Translations under genes and position numbers: made by a program
The notes under the pieces: model-generated
The model's database searches: none
The model's input: the letters and a program-made list of their open reading frames with translations, nothing else
What the model was told of the DNA's origin: nothing
Shown here: in pieces, positions 55,742 through 64,000 of the stretch
Numbering within the stretch: the first letter of the stretch is position 1
How the letters are laid out: every line of letters begins with the position of its first letter
Assembly (NCBI GenBank): GCA_023251455.1
Contig: JAHEYT010000040.1
Coordinates: 1-64,000 of the forward strand
Length of the DNA: 64,000 bases
Source of the DNA: Bacteroidota bacterium
GTDB taxonomy: Bacteria; Bacteroidota; Bacteroidia; Bacteroidales; Prolixibacteraceae
Direction of reading: 5' to 3'

Positions 55742-57403
55742 ATGGTACTCGAAAAATATCTTTCACAAACAGAATTCACCTCCTACGAAGATTTTGTAGC
55801 TAATTACAAACTTCAGATTCCTGAAAATTTCAACTTTGCCTACGATGTGGTTGACGAAATTGCACTCAAAACACCCGATAAAATTGCAATGGTCTGGTGC
55901 AACGATTTGGGCGAAGAGCATATTTTCACCTTTGGTCAGATGAAGAAATACAGCGACAAAGCTGCAAACTTTTTCAAATCAGCTGGCATTGGGAAAGGCG
56001 ATCCGGTCATGCTAATTCTGAAGCGGCGTTTCGAATTCTGGTTCTGTATTCTGGCTCTTCATAAAATTGGGGCAATCACCATTCCGGCCACTCATTTGCT
56101 GAGTATGAAAGACATTGTGTACCGAAGCAACGCGGCTGATATTAAGATGATTGTTTGTGTTCCTGAAACTGAAGTTATTCAGCATGTTGAAGCCGCTGAA
56201 GAAAAATCGCCTACATTAAAGGTGAAAGCTTTAATTGGTGAAGACCGTGAAGACTGGCTGAATTTTAACTCCGGAATGGAAAGCAGTTCGGAAGAATTTG
56301 CTCGTCCGCAGGGCGCAGAAGTGACTAAAAATGAGGATATCATGTTGCTGTATTTTACTTCAGGAACCACTGGTATGCCCAAAATGGTTAACCACAATTA
56401 CATCTATCCGCTTGGACACATTTTAACCGCAAAATACTGGCAGAATGTTCAGGATAACGGATTGCATTTTACGGTTGCCGACACCGGTTGGGCCAAATCT
56501 GCCTGGGGAAAATTATATGGACAATGGTTGTCGGGTAGTGCCGTAATGACTTACGATTTCGATAAGTTTATTCCTAAGAATTTGATGGAAGTGATTGAAA
56601 AATATAAGGTTACCACTTTTTGTGCACCGCCAACCATTTACCGCTTCCTGATTAAGGAAGATCTGACTAAATTCGATTTAAGTGCTCTTAAATATTGTGT
56701 AGTGGCTGGCGAACCATTGAATCCGGAAGTGTATAAACAATTTCTGGAAACCACCGGAATCCGGTTGATGGAAGGCTATGGGCAAACAGAATGCACCGTT
56801 TCTTTGGCAACTTATTCGTGGATGGAACCCAAACCTGGTTCTATGGGAAAACCATCACCTGGCTATCCGATTGATTTAGTTGATGACTATGGAAATTCGT
56901 GCGAAATAGGAGAAGAGGGGCAAATTGTTATTTATACCGATCAGCAACCGCCGACAGGAATGTTTAATGGTTATTACCGTGACGAAAAGCTGACCCAAAA
57001 AGTTTGGCACGACGATGTTTACTATACTGGCGATATGGCCTGGCGCGATGAGGATGGCTATTACTGGTTTGTTGGTCGCGCCGACGATGTGATTAAAAGC
57101 TCAGGTTACCGGATCGGGCCTTTCGAGGTAGAAAGCGCACTGATGGAACACCCTGCGGTATTGGAATGTGCGATAACTGCGGTTCCGGATCCTGATCGTG
57201 GCCAGGTAGTGAAAGCGACGATTATTCTGTCGAAAAACTATACTGCAAGCGACGAGCTCGCCAAAGAGCTTCAGGAACATGTAAAAAAAGTTACTGCGCC
57301 ATACAAATATCCACGTATTGTTGAGTTTGTAACCGAATTGCCAAAAACCATCAGCGGTAAAATTCGCCGGGTACAAATCAGGGAAGAAGACGGGAAGGAG
57401 TAG
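55742..57403 (+). CDS. AMP-binding acyl-CoA synthetase
   Basis: A 553-residue member of the ANL superfamily. The P-loop is [12 protein letters not shown]; later come the GEPLNPE and EGYGQTECT adenylate-binding blocks, [20 protein letters not shown] and the C-terminal Lys in [10 protein letters not shown]. It activates a carboxylic acid as the acyl-AMP and transfers it to CoA. Length and pattern are closest to medium-chain acyl-CoA or acetyl/propionyl-CoA synthetases (ACSM-like). The exact acid is not visible. Confidence 0.9.
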   Translation: MVLEKYLSQTEFTSYEDFVANYKLQIPENFNFAYDVVDEIALKTPDKIAMVWCNDLGEEHIFTFGQMKKYSDKAANFFKSAGIGKGDPVMLILKRRFEFWFCILALHKIGAITIPATHLLSMKDIVYRSNAADIKMIVCVPETEVIQHVEAAEEKSPTLKVKALIGEDREDWLNFNSGMESSSEEFARPQGAEVTKNEDIMLLYFTSGTTGMPKMVNHNYIYPLGHILTAKYWQNVQDNGLHFTVADTGWAKSAWGKLYGQWLSGSAVMTYDFDKFIPKNLMEVIEKYKVTTFCAPPTIYRFLIKEDLTKFDLSALKYCVVAGEPLNPEVYKQFLETTGIRLMEGYGQTECTVSLATYSWMEPKPGSMGKPSPGYPIDLVDDYGNSCEIGEEGQIVIYTDQQPPTGMFNGYYRDEKLTQKVWHDDVYYTGDMAWRDEDGYYWFVGRADDVIKSSGYRIGPFEVESALMEHPAVLECAITAVPDPDRGQVVKATIILSKNYTASDELAKELQEHVKKVTAPYKYPRIVEFVTELPKTISGKIRRVQIREEDGKE

Positions 57404-57470
57404 TAAGCAATATTCAAATTCACAATTAAATCAGAGATATATTTATTGTTCCACCCCAAATAGTTTTTGA

Positions 57471-57505
57471 AAATTGTAGTATATTTATAATCAGCAAATT
57501 GTAGT
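57471..57505. repeat. direct repeat upstream of the first fusion regulator
   Basis: AAATTGTAGT occurs at 57471-57480 and 57496-57505, a 25-bp period, about 80 bp before the regulator ATG. It could be an operator, but differs from the 20-bp-period sites at 61950 and 62845. Confidence 0.35.
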
Positions 57506-57586
57506 TATTTATGGAGTAGCCTGATTCCTGCATTTTAGGAAATTATATGAATACAGGTCTGCTATCAAGGACTAAAATTGCTAATT

Positions 57587-59749
57587 ATGAAACAATTTTC
57601 AATTGTCGATGATTGGATTTCCCGGCTGGTTATTCATGGAAACGATACGCCGGAAGTGATTCTCCGAAAGAAGTTTTTTCTGATTACAAATCTTGTTGCC
57701 ATTTTTTTTATTTCTGGAATAACGGTGTTGGCTTTTCAGCTTGAACTAAAAAAATTTGCCGTTTATATTCTGATGTTACTGACTTTTACGGTGGCTCAAA
57801 CTATGTTGTTGTTCATCATTCGTAAATGGTCGAAATGGTTCATTTATACCGTTTTCAGCGCTTATATTATCCTGATTTTTTACATCATCATCCGTCTTGG
57901 AGGAATCGCCAATTCAGCGGGGCTTTTGATGGCAGCCTATTTTTTTCTGCTCACTGCCCAGTGGATGGAAGATACCAGGTTGCTGATGTTTGTCGGGATA
58001 CTTTATGTAATCGGGGTGCTGGTTGCCGGAATTTCCTTTCCATACCTGAAAATTGATGAGGATTTGGCAGGTTGGAAAAACAACCTCTTTTTTGCCATTA
58101 ATTTCGGCTGGATTGGGCTTTTAATTGCCCTGGCCCTTTATTCAACCATTGTAAGGAGCGAAAACGCTGCTAAAAACCGGGCAGAACAATTACAGGAACT
58201 TGACCTGCTCAAGTCGAAACTTTACGCCAACATTGCCCACGAGTTTCGCACGCCGTTAACTCTAATCAAAGGGAATGCAGTGGAAATTGGAGAAGAGCAC
58301 GAAGGCGAAATCGCTGAAAGGGCACAAAGTATTGTTCACAATTCGGAAAAAATCCTGTTCCTCGTTAACCAGATGCTGAACCTGTCGAAAGTGGAGGAAG
58401 GCGGTTTCCCGGTGCGTTATGTGCAGAGCGATTTGGTAGCTTTTTTGCGGTTAATCTTGGATTCGTTCAGGGAATACGCAACCATTCGAAAACTCGAACT
58501 ACACTATGAACCGGGGTGCCGGCAACTGATGATGGATGTTGACCCGGAGAAACTGGAAGAGTCAGTTTCAAACCTTTTGTCGAACGCCATTAAATACACG
58601 CCGGAAGGAGGCGAGGTTTTTGTTTCGCTACGGATACCCGACACAAACCATTCACCTAATAAAAAGGTTGAAATCAGTGTGCGCGATACAGGAATTGGAA
58701 TTCCGGTGGACCAATTGGATAAAATATTCATCCGCTTTTACCGTGTCGAAGATAAACGGTTCCCCTATCAGGAGGGAACGGGAATAGGACTGACGCTGGT
58801 AAATGAGTATATGAAAATGATGAACGGCACAATTCATGTTAACAGCGCTCCAGAAGAAGGGTCCGAATTTGTAATCACGCTGCCCGTAACTCAAAATGCA
58901 CCGGTTGAAAAAAATATCCGTGTGAAGGGCACTTTTACCAGGATTGAAAAACAGGTTTTTTCAAAATTTAAAACAATTGGTACTGAATGGGGCCTTCCAC
59001 AGTTACTGATTATTGAAGACAATACCGAACTTACAGTATATCTGAAAGGATTATTGGAGAATGATTACCAGGTTATGACCGCCGAAAACGGCATCCGAGG
59101 AATTGAACAAGCCTCTGAACACATTCCGGACATCATACTTAGCGATGTGATGATGCCCGGGAAAGATGGCTTCCAGGTTTGCAGGGAACTGAAGAATGAT
59201 TTCCGCACGAACCACATTCCGGTTGTTTTGCTTACTGCCAGAGCCGACTCCGACTCGCGGATAACCGGGTTTGAATGCGGCGCCGATGCTTACCTGGCCA
59301 AACCTTTCGACAAAAAGGAACTGATGGCTTGCCTGCACAACCTGTTTGTGCAGCGTGAAAAGCTCCGGATGAAATACCAGGCAAAACTATACGAGAAAAT
59401 TCCGGAACAACGCGGAAGCGAGCAAGGCATAAAATTTTTAAACAAAGTTTTATCAGTTCTTGAAAAAAACTACCGGAATGAAAACTTTCGAATCGAAGAG
59501 CTTTACCACCAGTTAGGTATCAGCCGGGTACAGCTTCACCGCAAACTAACCGCACTCACCGGGCAACCGACATCCAATTTTATCCGAAGTTTCCGCCTTC
59601 ACAAAGCCCGGAAACTGCTGCTGGAAACCGATAAAAATGTTTCAGAAATTGCATTCGAAACAGGTTTCTCTGATCCGAACTATTTCACACGGGCGTTTTC
59701 CATGGAATTTGGAATAACACCCACTGAATTTCGAAAATCATTTGAATAA
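57587..59749 (+). CDS. membrane histidine kinase-receiver-AraC fusion regulator 1
   Basis: A 720-residue one-protein two-component system. Six membrane helices (about 30-190) form the sensor, with no periplasmic propeller as in classic HTCS proteins. HisKA has His218 (ANIAHEFRTPL), followed by a HATPase domain (Asn-box LLSNAIKY, GTGIGLTL). The receiver has Asp520 (LSDVMMPGKDG) and Lys572, and a C-terminal AraC domain carries SRVQLHRKLTALTG and VSEIAFETGFSDPNYFTRAF. It would sense a membrane signal and bind DNA. The ATG at 57587 is used; a TTG three codons before is possible. A paralogue follows after 32 bp. Confidence 0.92.
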   Translation: MKQFSIVDDWISRLVIHGNDTPEVILRKKFFLITNLVAIFFISGITVLAFQLELKKFAVYILMLLTFTVAQTMLLFIIRKWSKWFIYTVFSAYIILIFYIIIRLGGIANSAGLLMAAYFFLLTAQWMEDTRLLMFVGILYVIGVLVAGISFPYLKIDEDLAGWKNNLFFAINFGWIGLLIALALYSTIVRSENAAKNRAEQLQELDLLKSKLYANIAHEFRTPLTLIKGNAVEIGEEHEGEIAERAQSIVHNSEKILFLVNQMLNLSKVEEGGFPVRYVQSDLVAFLRLILDSFREYATIRKLELHYEPGCRQLMMDVDPEKLEESVSNLLSNAIKYTPEGGEVFVSLRIPDTNHSPNKKVEISVRDTGIGIPVDQLDKIFIRFYRVEDKRFPYQEGTGIGLTLVNEYMKMMNGTIHVNSAPEEGSEFVITLPVTQNAPVEKNIRVKGTFTRIEKQVFSKFKTIGTEWGLPQLLIIEDNTELTVYLKGLLENDYQVMTAENGIRGIEQASEHIPDIILSDVMMPGKDGFQVCRELKNDFRTNHIPVVLLTARADSDSRITGFECGADAYLAKPFDKKELMACLHNLFVQREKLRMKYQAKLYEKIPEQRGSEQGIKFLNKVLSVLEKNYRNENFRIEELYHQLGISRVQLHRKLTALTGQPTSNFIRSFRLHKARKLLLETDKNVSEIAFETGFSDPNYFTRAFSMEFGITPTEFRKSFE

Positions 59750-59781
59750 CATTTATCTCAATTAGAAAGAAAATAATTACC

Positions 59782-61953
59782 ATGACAATTTTTCAAAAAT
59801 TGGATAAATGGCTAATTAAGGTGCTCAGGCATAAAAGCGATACTCCAGAGGAGTTGGAACAAAAGGTTTATCTTGTCAGAAATGGCATTATGGCCAGCAT
59901 CATACTGTCCAGTCTTGTTTTTGTCCCCATGATGATTTACCAAAAATTTCACTTGTTGTTTCTTGCCAGTTTGTTGGTCTTGGCAATTATCATTACTGAT
60001 GGACTGTTGATGATTATTAAACGTGGGATTAAGTGGTTCTTATATTTTTATTATGGAGGATATATCATTTTATGTACTTGTATAATAATGATTTTAGGTG
60101 GTCTTCCAAACTCTTTGGGGGTTTGGGGTGGAGCATTTATCGTTTTTATGCACTCTTTGGCTGTAAAAGATATACGAATCGTAATTGTTAATGCGAATAT
60201 TTACCTGGGGGGTCTCGTTGCAATTGTTTTACTCTATCCAATTCTTGTCCCAATTAATGAATGGACCCCTGAAATCAATAATTTACTTTTTACCATCGAT
60301 GAAATCTGGATGTGCCTTTTTCTGGTGAAATCGTTTTACGACAGTATTGTTGTCCGCACAAATGAAGCAAAACGAAAGGCTGAACATCTTCAGAAACTTG
60401 ATTTGCTGAAATCGAAACTTTATGCCAACATTACACATGAATTTCGCACACCACTAACTTTAATTCGTGGAAATGCAGAAGAAATCAGCGAACATCAGAA
60501 TGGCGAAACCATAGAAAAGGCAAAAAGCATCATGCAGAGTTCCGACAAAATTTTATTCCTCGTGAACCAGATGCTGAACCTCTCGAAAGTTGAGGAAGGC
60601 CGCGTTCCGTTGCATTACGTTCAAACCGATTTGATATCTTTTGTCCGTTTGGCGGTGGGTTCATTCCAGGGGTTTGCTGAATTACGCAAAATCCGGTTAC
60701 ATTTCGAGCCGCAATCACCACAACTTATTATGGATATTGAACTCGAAAAGCTGGAAGAATCGTTGTCCAATCTTTTATCAAATGCCATTAAATACACCCA
60801 CGAAAGAGGCGATGTTTTTGTTTCGCTCCGGTTGCTAAATTCAGGCTATTCAAAAGAGAAGCAGGTTGAAATCACTGTCCGCGACACGGGAATCGGGATT
60901 GCTGAAAATGAACTGGAGAAAATCTTCATTCGGTTTTACCGGGTTGAAGACAATCGCTTTCCATACCGCGAAGGCACAGGCATCGGGCTGACACTTGTCA
61001 GCGAATACATGAAACTAATGAAGGGCTCGGTAAAGGTGAAAAGCAGCTACGGAAAAGGTTCTGAATTCATCATCACGCTTCCGGTTACCCACAATGCGGA
61101 ATTTGAGGAAGTTGTTCCAGAAAAAAATAAGCCTTTGCACAAAGAGGAACCCAGGAACTTTAATTACCCGGCAGACGACGGAATTATCAGCCATCCCCGG
61201 TTATTGATTGTTGAAGATAATCCTGAATTAAGAGAATACCTTGTTCGTTTGCTGGGAAATGAATACCAGGTTCTGACTGCCGAAAACGGTATTCGAGGAA
61301 TTGAACTGGCCACGGAACACATTCCGGATATTGTGTTGAGTGATGTAATGATGCCCGGTAAAGATGGTTTCCAGGTTTGCCAGAAACTGAAAAACGATTT
61401 TCGTACCAGCCACATTCCGATTGTGCTTCTGACTGCAAGAGCCGATACAGAATCGCGGATAACCGGCCTGGAACGGGGCGCCGATGCCTACCTCACCAAA
61501 CCATTTAACAAAAGGGAACTACAGATTTGCCTGCATAACATCCTGGTTCAGCGCGAGACTTTGCGGTTAAAATTTAATCAGGTTTTTGAAAAAAAGATGG
61601 ATGAGCAGGAACACGGATTAAACGGAAAATTTCTGGAAAAGGTAATAAGCCTTTTGGAAAAGAATTATAAAAACGACAGGTACGGAATTCATCATTTATA
61701 CTCCGATTTAGGAATGAGCCGGGTGCAGCTTCACCGAAAATTAACCGCACTCACAGGACAATCAGCATCGAATTTTATCCGCAATTTCAGGCTGCAAAAA
61801 GCAAAAAAACTTCTGCTAGAAACCAATAAACATGTTTCTGATATTGCATTTGAGGTGGGCTTCTCCGATGCAAGCTATTTCAGCAAATCCTTTATTCAGG
61901 AATATGGAATGGCTTCCACTGAAATGCGAAAATTTTTCAGTTTCAGCCATTGA
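59782..61953 (+). CDS. membrane histidine kinase-receiver-AraC fusion regulator 2
   Basis: A 723-residue paralogue of the preceding regulator with the same layout: six N-terminal helices (about 35-190), HisKA with His219 (ANITHEFRTPL), HATPase, receiver with Asp521 (LSDVMMPGKDG) and an AraC domain with SRVQLHRKLTALTG and VSDIAFEVGFSDASYFSKSF. The kinase, receiver and DNA-binding parts are close to copy 1, while the membrane region has diverged, so the two may read different signals and share targets. Its TGA is the first part of the operator at 61950-61995. Confidence 0.92.
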   Translation: MTIFQKLDKWLIKVLRHKSDTPEELEQKVYLVRNGIMASIILSSLVFVPMMIYQKFHLLFLASLLVLAIIITDGLLMIIKRGIKWFLYFYYGGYIILCTCIIMILGGLPNSLGVWGGAFIVFMHSLAVKDIRIVIVNANIYLGGLVAIVLLYPILVPINEWTPEINNLLFTIDEIWMCLFLVKSFYDSIVVRTNEAKRKAEHLQKLDLLKSKLYANITHEFRTPLTLIRGNAEEISEHQNGETIEKAKSIMQSSDKILFLVNQMLNLSKVEEGRVPLHYVQTDLISFVRLAVGSFQGFAELRKIRLHFEPQSPQLIMDIELEKLEESLSNLLSNAIKYTHERGDVFVSLRLLNSGYSKEKQVEITVRDTGIGIAENELEKIFIRFYRVEDNRFPYREGTGIGLTLVSEYMKLMKGSVKVKSSYGKGSEFIITLPVTHNAEFEEVVPEKNKPLHKEEPRNFNYPADDGIISHPRLLIVEDNPELREYLVRLLGNEYQVLTAENGIRGIELATEHIPDIVLSDVMMPGKDGFQVCQKLKNDFRTSHIPIVLLTARADTESRITGLERGADAYLTKPFNKRELQICLHNILVQRETLRLKFNQVFEKKMDEQEHGLNGKFLEKVISLLEKNYKNDRYGIHHLYSDLGMSRVQLHRKLTALTGQSASNFIRNFRLQKAKKLLLETNKHVSDIAFEVGFSDASYFSKSFIQEYGMASTEMRKFFSFSH

Positions 61954-62016
61954 AACAATACTGCTAACATTGAAACAATAAGAAAGCAATCCTCTCCCTT
62001 TTCATGGATAACTTTG
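61950..62016 (+). promoter_or_regulatory. operator copy 1 and promoter for the FISUMP lipoprotein gene
   Basis: Two exact TTGAAACAATA half-sites (61950-61960, 61970-61980) are 20 bp apart on the same face of the helix, the layout bound by AraC domains. Then 28 bp later comes TAACTTTG (62009-62016), an exact -7 box. No TTTG lies at the -33 position, as expected of an activator-dependent promoter. The 46-bp block 61950-61995 recurs at 62845-62890 with three differences. Confidence 0.75.
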
Positions 62017-62041
62017 GTATAACGATTTAATTAACAAAGCC

Positions 62042-62806
62042 ATGAAAAATATTATCATTTTTATCACAGCGTTGATCTTTACATCTTGGGGATGTGAAAA
62101 AGATCCAATTATTGACCCTGTCTTTGAGGCAAAAACATCACCGAAGGATACCTTAGCTATCAACACCAGTTCAAATTGTCAGTTCAATGACAACGTTCTT
62201 AGTCCTCAATTCAATCCAGATTTGACTTATGGGATGGTTAAAGATATTGATGGCAATGTTTACAAAACAATTCAGATTGGAACCCAGGTATGGATGGCAG
62301 AAAATCTAAGAACAACACGGTACAATGATGGCAGTCCGATTTATTTGGGAACCGGTGACATGGCTGGTGAAACAGATTGGTTTGATTTGAGATCGGGTGC
62401 CTATTGCTGGTATTTCAATGATTCAGTAAACAAAACAATGGGTGCAATTTACAATTGGTTTGCAATTGAACCCGGGAAACTGGCGCCTGAAGGCTGGCAT
62501 GTGCCGTCCAATTCAGATTGGGGAACATTGATAAATTATTTAGGTGGTGAGTCATTGGCTCATAATAAGCTCTTGTCAAAAGGCACAAACGAAAGTGGCT
62601 TTACCGCCATTCCTTCACCCATAGTTTGCGGCTGGGGATTTGGACCTGAAATTTCATTTTGGTCTTCAGCATCATATTCAAATCCCCACGCTTTTGTACC
62701 TTATGCATATTATTTTTGTATATGGGAAGAAAATTCGAATCCAAAAGTTAGTTTATTTAATGATCCTCAATCTTATGGTTTTTGTGTACGTTGTGTCAAA
62801 AACTAG
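62042..62806 (+). CDS. FISUMP domain lipoprotein
   Basis: A 254-residue lipoprotein: signal ending at Cys18 (TSWGC), a linker of about 50 residues, then a FISUMP (Fibrobacter succinogenes major paralogous) domain from about 65 to the end. The YKTIQIGTQVWMAENLRTT start, GAIYNWFA, APEGWHVPSNSDWGTL and the final YGFCVRCVKN block are typical. These domains are common on surface proteins of Bacteroidota and Fibrobacteres; the function is unknown. It is placed under the first operator and faces the same regulators as the next gene. Confidence 0.88.
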   Translation: MKNIIIFITALIFTSWGCEKDPIIDPVFEAKTSPKDTLAINTSSNCQFNDNVLSPQFNPDLTYGMVKDIDGNVYKTIQIGTQVWMAENLRTTRYNDGSPIYLGTGDMAGETDWFDLRSGAYCWYFNDSVNKTMGAIYNWFAIEPGKLAPEGWHVPSNSDWGTLINYLGGESLAHNKLLSKGTNESGFTAIPSPIVCGWGFGPEISFWSSASYSNPHAFVPYAYYFCIWEENSNPKVSLFNDPQSYGFCVRCVKN

Positions 62807-62844
62807 GCTTTTTCAGAATGAGCAAAATCTTGTTAATGCACGAT

Positions 62845-62911
62845 TTGAAACAATACTGCTGACATTGAAACAATAAGGAGGCAATCCTCTTTTGGCAGGG
62901 TTTTAACTTTG
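62845..62911 (+). promoter_or_regulatory. operator copy 2 and promoter for the phosphoesterase gene
   Basis: Half-sites TTGAAACAATA at 62845-62855 and 62865-62875 have the same 20-bp period as copy 1. TAACTTTG (62904-62911) again follows after exactly 28 bp, and a -33 TTTG is again missing. The identical geometry, in otherwise different sequence around the -7 box, indicates function rather than simple duplication of a whole segment. Confidence 0.75.
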
Positions 62912-62950
62912 ATCTATAAAACGAGAAGTTAAATTTAAAAGGAGGTTGTC

Positions 62951-64000
62951 ATGAAAACAAGATTGCTTTTTCTTGCACTTTTTACCCTCATTATGATGGG
63001 TTGTACTGAAAAGGAACTGCTCACAGAACCTGAATCTAGTTCCGTATTGAAATCTGCTGTAGCAAAATTTAAAATTGCTGTTGTTTCAGATATTCATTAC
63101 ATGGACCAAACACTTCTACCTGAAACTCCGGAAGATAATCCAGATTTTCAGACATTGCTGTTCAATAGTTATAATAAAATGATTGAATTAAGCGAACCTA
63201 TATTCGATGAAGCTATTTCTGAACTAAGAAGAGAAAAACCTGATGTATTGCTAATTACTGGCGATTTGGCAAATAATGGAGAACTCACAAATCATGAAAT
63301 TGTAAAGAATAAACTTCAGAAACTTGCCGAAAATGGCACTCAGGTTTTGGTTATCCCAGGGAACAATGATATAAATAGCCCTGATGCCAAGTCGTATTCT
63401 GGTACTGGTTCCAGCGTGGTTCCTGTTGTTAGTCCGGCAGAATTTGCGGCACTTTACGGTGATTTTGGATATAATGATGCCCTTTACAGGGATGTGAATT
63501 CGCTAAGTTATATTTTCCAGGTTCGTGAAAACCTGTGGATTTTGGGGATTGATGCCTGTATTTATTCCCCCGCTTATAAACGGAGTGGATCAATTAAGAC
63601 AGGTACGATGATCTGGATTCAGGAAAAAATGGTAGAAGCAAATGAAAAGGGCATTACTGTACTGGCCATGATGCACCATGGCATTGCTGAACATTACACA
63701 GGTCAGAGTACACTTATTAAAGGAGATGTTGTTAACGATTTCAGTAATGTATCAATTTCTTTAATGAATGCGGGCATCAAACTTGTATTTACTGGACATT
63801 CACACGCAAACGATATTGTTGAAGTATCAGGCAATGGAAATTCGATTTGGGATATTGAAACAGGTTCGCTTGCTACTCCGATAAGTCCATACAGAGTGCT
63901 GACAATTGATGATAATTTCATTAAAATTGAGGCCAGACGAATTACAAAAATTGAAAAGCCATTCCCAGGAGGGAAAAGCTTTTTAGACTATTCAAATTCA
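62951..64000 (+). CDS. calcineurin-like metallophosphoesterase lipoprotein, 3' end missing
   Basis: An open frame of 350 codons runs off the right edge. The start is well supported: AAAGGAGGT lies 6 bp before the ATG, an unusually good Shine-Dalgarno for this window. A lipoprotein signal ends at Cys18 (LIMMGC). The binuclear metal motifs are in order: VVSDIHYMD, ITGDLANNGE, PGNNDI (Asn where GNHD has His), MMHHG and FTGHSHAND. It should be a periplasmic or surface phosphoesterase. The His-to-Asn change at the catalytic GNHD may reduce or alter activity. It lies under the second operator. Confidence 0.88.
   Translation, partial: MKTRLLFLALFTLIMMGCTEKELLTEPESSSVLKSAVAKFKIAVVSDIHYMDQTLLPETPEDNPDFQTLLFNSYNKMIELSEPIFDEAISELRREKPDVLLITGDLANNGELTNHEIVKNKLQKLAENGTQVLVIPGNNDINSPDAKSYSGTGSSVVPVVSPAEFAALYGDFGYNDALYRDVNSLSYIFQVRENLWILGIDACIYSPAYKRSGSIKTGTMIWIQEKMVEANEKGITVLAMMHHGIAEHYTGQSTLIKGDVVNDFSNVSISLMNAGIKLVFTGHSHANDIVEVSGNGNSIWDIETGSLATPISPYRVLTIDDNFIKIEARRITKIEKPFPGGKSFLDYSNS

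Overview
The window comes from the chromosome of a member of the Bacteroidota. The evidence is the gene content (DUF5683, FISUMP, a FeoA-FeoB fusion, kinase/receiver/AraC fusion regulators, a parA-parB-DUF5683-LysM transglycosylase run), weak Shine-Dalgarno sites, and repeated promoter boxes of the type TTTG / TAnnTTTG. An aerobic or microaerobic member near the Marinilabiliales is plausible, but that placement is inference. No rRNA or tRNA gene, IS element, prophage or CRISPR array was seen.

Region 1 (1-12.9 kb) is mixed housekeeping: the end of a sugar-phosphate isomerase, an isochorismatase-like hydrolase, a TPR protein with a ComA-like phosphosulfolactate synthase, DUF4301, two radical SAM proteins (YhcC and YgiQ types), DUF4197, a fused OlsF/GlsF-type aminolipid synthase, DUF486, a lipoprotein cytochrome c and a SIMPL protein. 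Region 2 (13-30.4 kb) has gamma-glutamyltransferase, an AddB-like Fe-S nuclease, and then a respiratory block. That block holds ccoG, a FixH protein, a SafE-like protein, SCO1, and subunits I, III, IV and II of an A2-type caa3-like oxidase. It ends with a heme O synthase gene that is frameshifted in this sequence. A carbohydrate porin, FeoAB and a small FeoB-associated protein follow. Region 3 (30.4-43.1 kb) is core machinery: trmD, a five-repeat DUF349 protein, pyrG, yidC, a thermonuclease, the parAB/DUF5683/LysM operon (read right to left) and a heptose-7-phosphate kinase.

Region 4 (43.1-54.4 kb) starts with an 850-bp gap. Its minus strand looks like a long structured RNA, with about ten serial hairpins (one a C(UUCG)G tetraloop), its own promoter-like boxes and a terminal hairpin. 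Next come a Cys-cluster protein, a DNA/RNA endonuclease, and a multi-PAS kinase cluster: three sensor kinases plus a single-domain receiver, with no DNA-binding output.

Region 5 (54.5-64 kb) has a truncated hemoglobin, an XRE-cupin regulator beside an acyl-CoA synthetase, and then the most distinctive locus. Two paralogous membrane kinase-receiver-AraC regulators lie in tandem. They are followed by two lipoprotein genes (a FISUMP protein and a calcineurin-like phosphoesterase). Each lipoprotein gene is preceded by the same 46-bp element: two TTGAAACAATA half-sites 20 bp apart, then exactly 28 bp, then a TAACTTTG -7 box. I read this as a small, apparently uncharacterised regulon with a visible operator.
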